From: Nocardia sp.
GTDB lineage: Bacteria; Actinomycetota; Actinomycetes; Mycobacteriales; Mycobacteriaceae
Direction of reading: 5' to 3'
NCBI GenBank assembly: GCA_013361595.1
Contig: JABFXT010000100.1
Location: forward strand, 1 to 6,440
Length of the DNA stretch: 6,440 nucleotides
Shown here: in pieces, positions 6,103 to 6,440 of the stretch
Layout of the letters: each line of letters begins with the position of its first letter
Numbering within the stretch: the first letter of the stretch is position 1
Notes under the pieces: model-generated
What the model saw: only the letters and a program-made list of their open reading frames with translations
The model's database searches: none
What the model was told of the DNA's origin: nothing
Made by a program: the position numbers and the translations under genes

Positions 6103-6440
6103 TCAGCACCCGGGTTGCAGTGGCCAGCACTCCACCGGGCCACCGGACACCGGGACAGTCGGTTCGACAGTGGTACTCGGCGGCGCCGCCGGCTCGGTGG
6201 CGGGCCCGTCGGCCAGCAGGGATCCGACGATCGCGCCCAGCACCACGATCATGCCCAGCACCGCCACAGTGAGCACCACCCAGCCGACGGCATCCTGAGT
6301 TCGACCCGAATCCGGGCGGCGCCAAATCGGCCGCTGCCGCGGCGCCCTGGGCGGCTCCGGCAGTTTGTCCTCGAAACCCGCGGCGATCAGCTCACCGCGT
6401 TCCGGCGCCCAACCGGTGAGTGCCCGGGTCGCCGCGCAGA
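6103..6440 (-). CDS. Single-pass membrane protein, C-terminal part (5' end outside window)
   Basis: An open frame enters from the right edge (first full codon 6438-6436) and ends at TGA 6105-6103, giving 111 visible residues. The visible part begins with a polar stretch containing TGWAPERGELIAAGFEDKLP, then a Pro/Arg-rich basic linker (about 27-46), one transmembrane helix at about 50-75 (WVVLTVAVLGMIVVLGAIVG), and a Pro/Thr/Glu-rich tail that ends VECWPLQPGC. The basic residues before the helix predict a cytoplasmic N-terminal side and an outside tail. The two cysteines at 104 and 111 could form a disulfide at the very C-terminus. I do not recognise the family. The gene is on the same strand as fadE5, 172 bp upstream of it, a gap with no clear terminator or promoter that I can identify. 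Coding status is supported by the sharp basic-linker, helix and tail layout. Confidence 0.75.
   Translation of the reverse strand, partial: CAATRALTGWAPERGELIAAGFEDKLPEPPRAPRQRPIWRRPDSGRTQDAVGWVVLTVAVLGMIVVLGAIVGSLLADGPATEPAAPPSTTVEPTVPVSGGPVECWPLQPGC

Noticed and set aside
5978..6325. 115-codon minus-strand frame upstream of fadE5
   Set aside because: The overlapping frame ending at 6103 has a clear transmembrane helix and ordered composition. This one is Gly/Arg/Cys-rich and looks like its shifted shadow.

Overview
The window is high-GC DNA (strong G/C preference at codon third positions) from an actinomycete. The gene content points to a mycolic-acid-containing genus, with Nocardia or a close relative the best guess: a FadE5-type acyl-CoA dehydrogenase that ends like the mycobacterial protein, a secreted DUF4185 protein, and a VanW-domain protein of the actinobacterial type. 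No rRNA, tRNA, CRISPR array or mobile element was seen.

Layout from left to right. (1) Positions 1-716, plus strand: the C-terminal part of a VanW-family cell-envelope protein, with its 5' end outside the window. (2) Positions 717-1148, plus strand: the same reading frame stays open after the VanW stop and contains a weakly supported proline-rich hypothetical ORF. (3) Positions 1156-2247, minus strand: a secreted DUF4185 beta-propeller protein, plausibly an arabinan-acting glycosidase. (4) Positions 2330-3136, minus strand: a TetR-family regulator 82 bp upstream of the DUF4185 gene and pointing the same way. (5) Positions 3137-3231: a compact divergent control region with a perfect 12-bp-arm inverted repeat lying on a good leaderless promoter. 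(6) Positions 3208-3972, plus strand: a six-helix membrane protein of unknown function, the most likely target of the TetR regulator. (7) Positions 4036-4076: a strong 18-bp stem-loop shared as terminator by two convergent genes. (8) Positions 4098-5930, minus strand: a complete FadE5-like acyl-CoA dehydrogenase. (9) Positions 6103-6440, minus strand: the C-terminal end of a single-pass membrane protein whose start is outside the window.

How the parts fit together: the clearest functional unit is tetR plus the divergent membrane protein, with the operator between them. The DUF4185 gene may be co-transcribed with tetR and so fall under the same control. That would link an exported, possibly cell-wall-remodelling hydrolase to a ligand-responsive membrane protein, but this is inference from position only. 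The VanW and DUF4185 products would both act outside the membrane; FadE5 acts in lipid beta-oxidation and is transcriptionally separated by the terminator.
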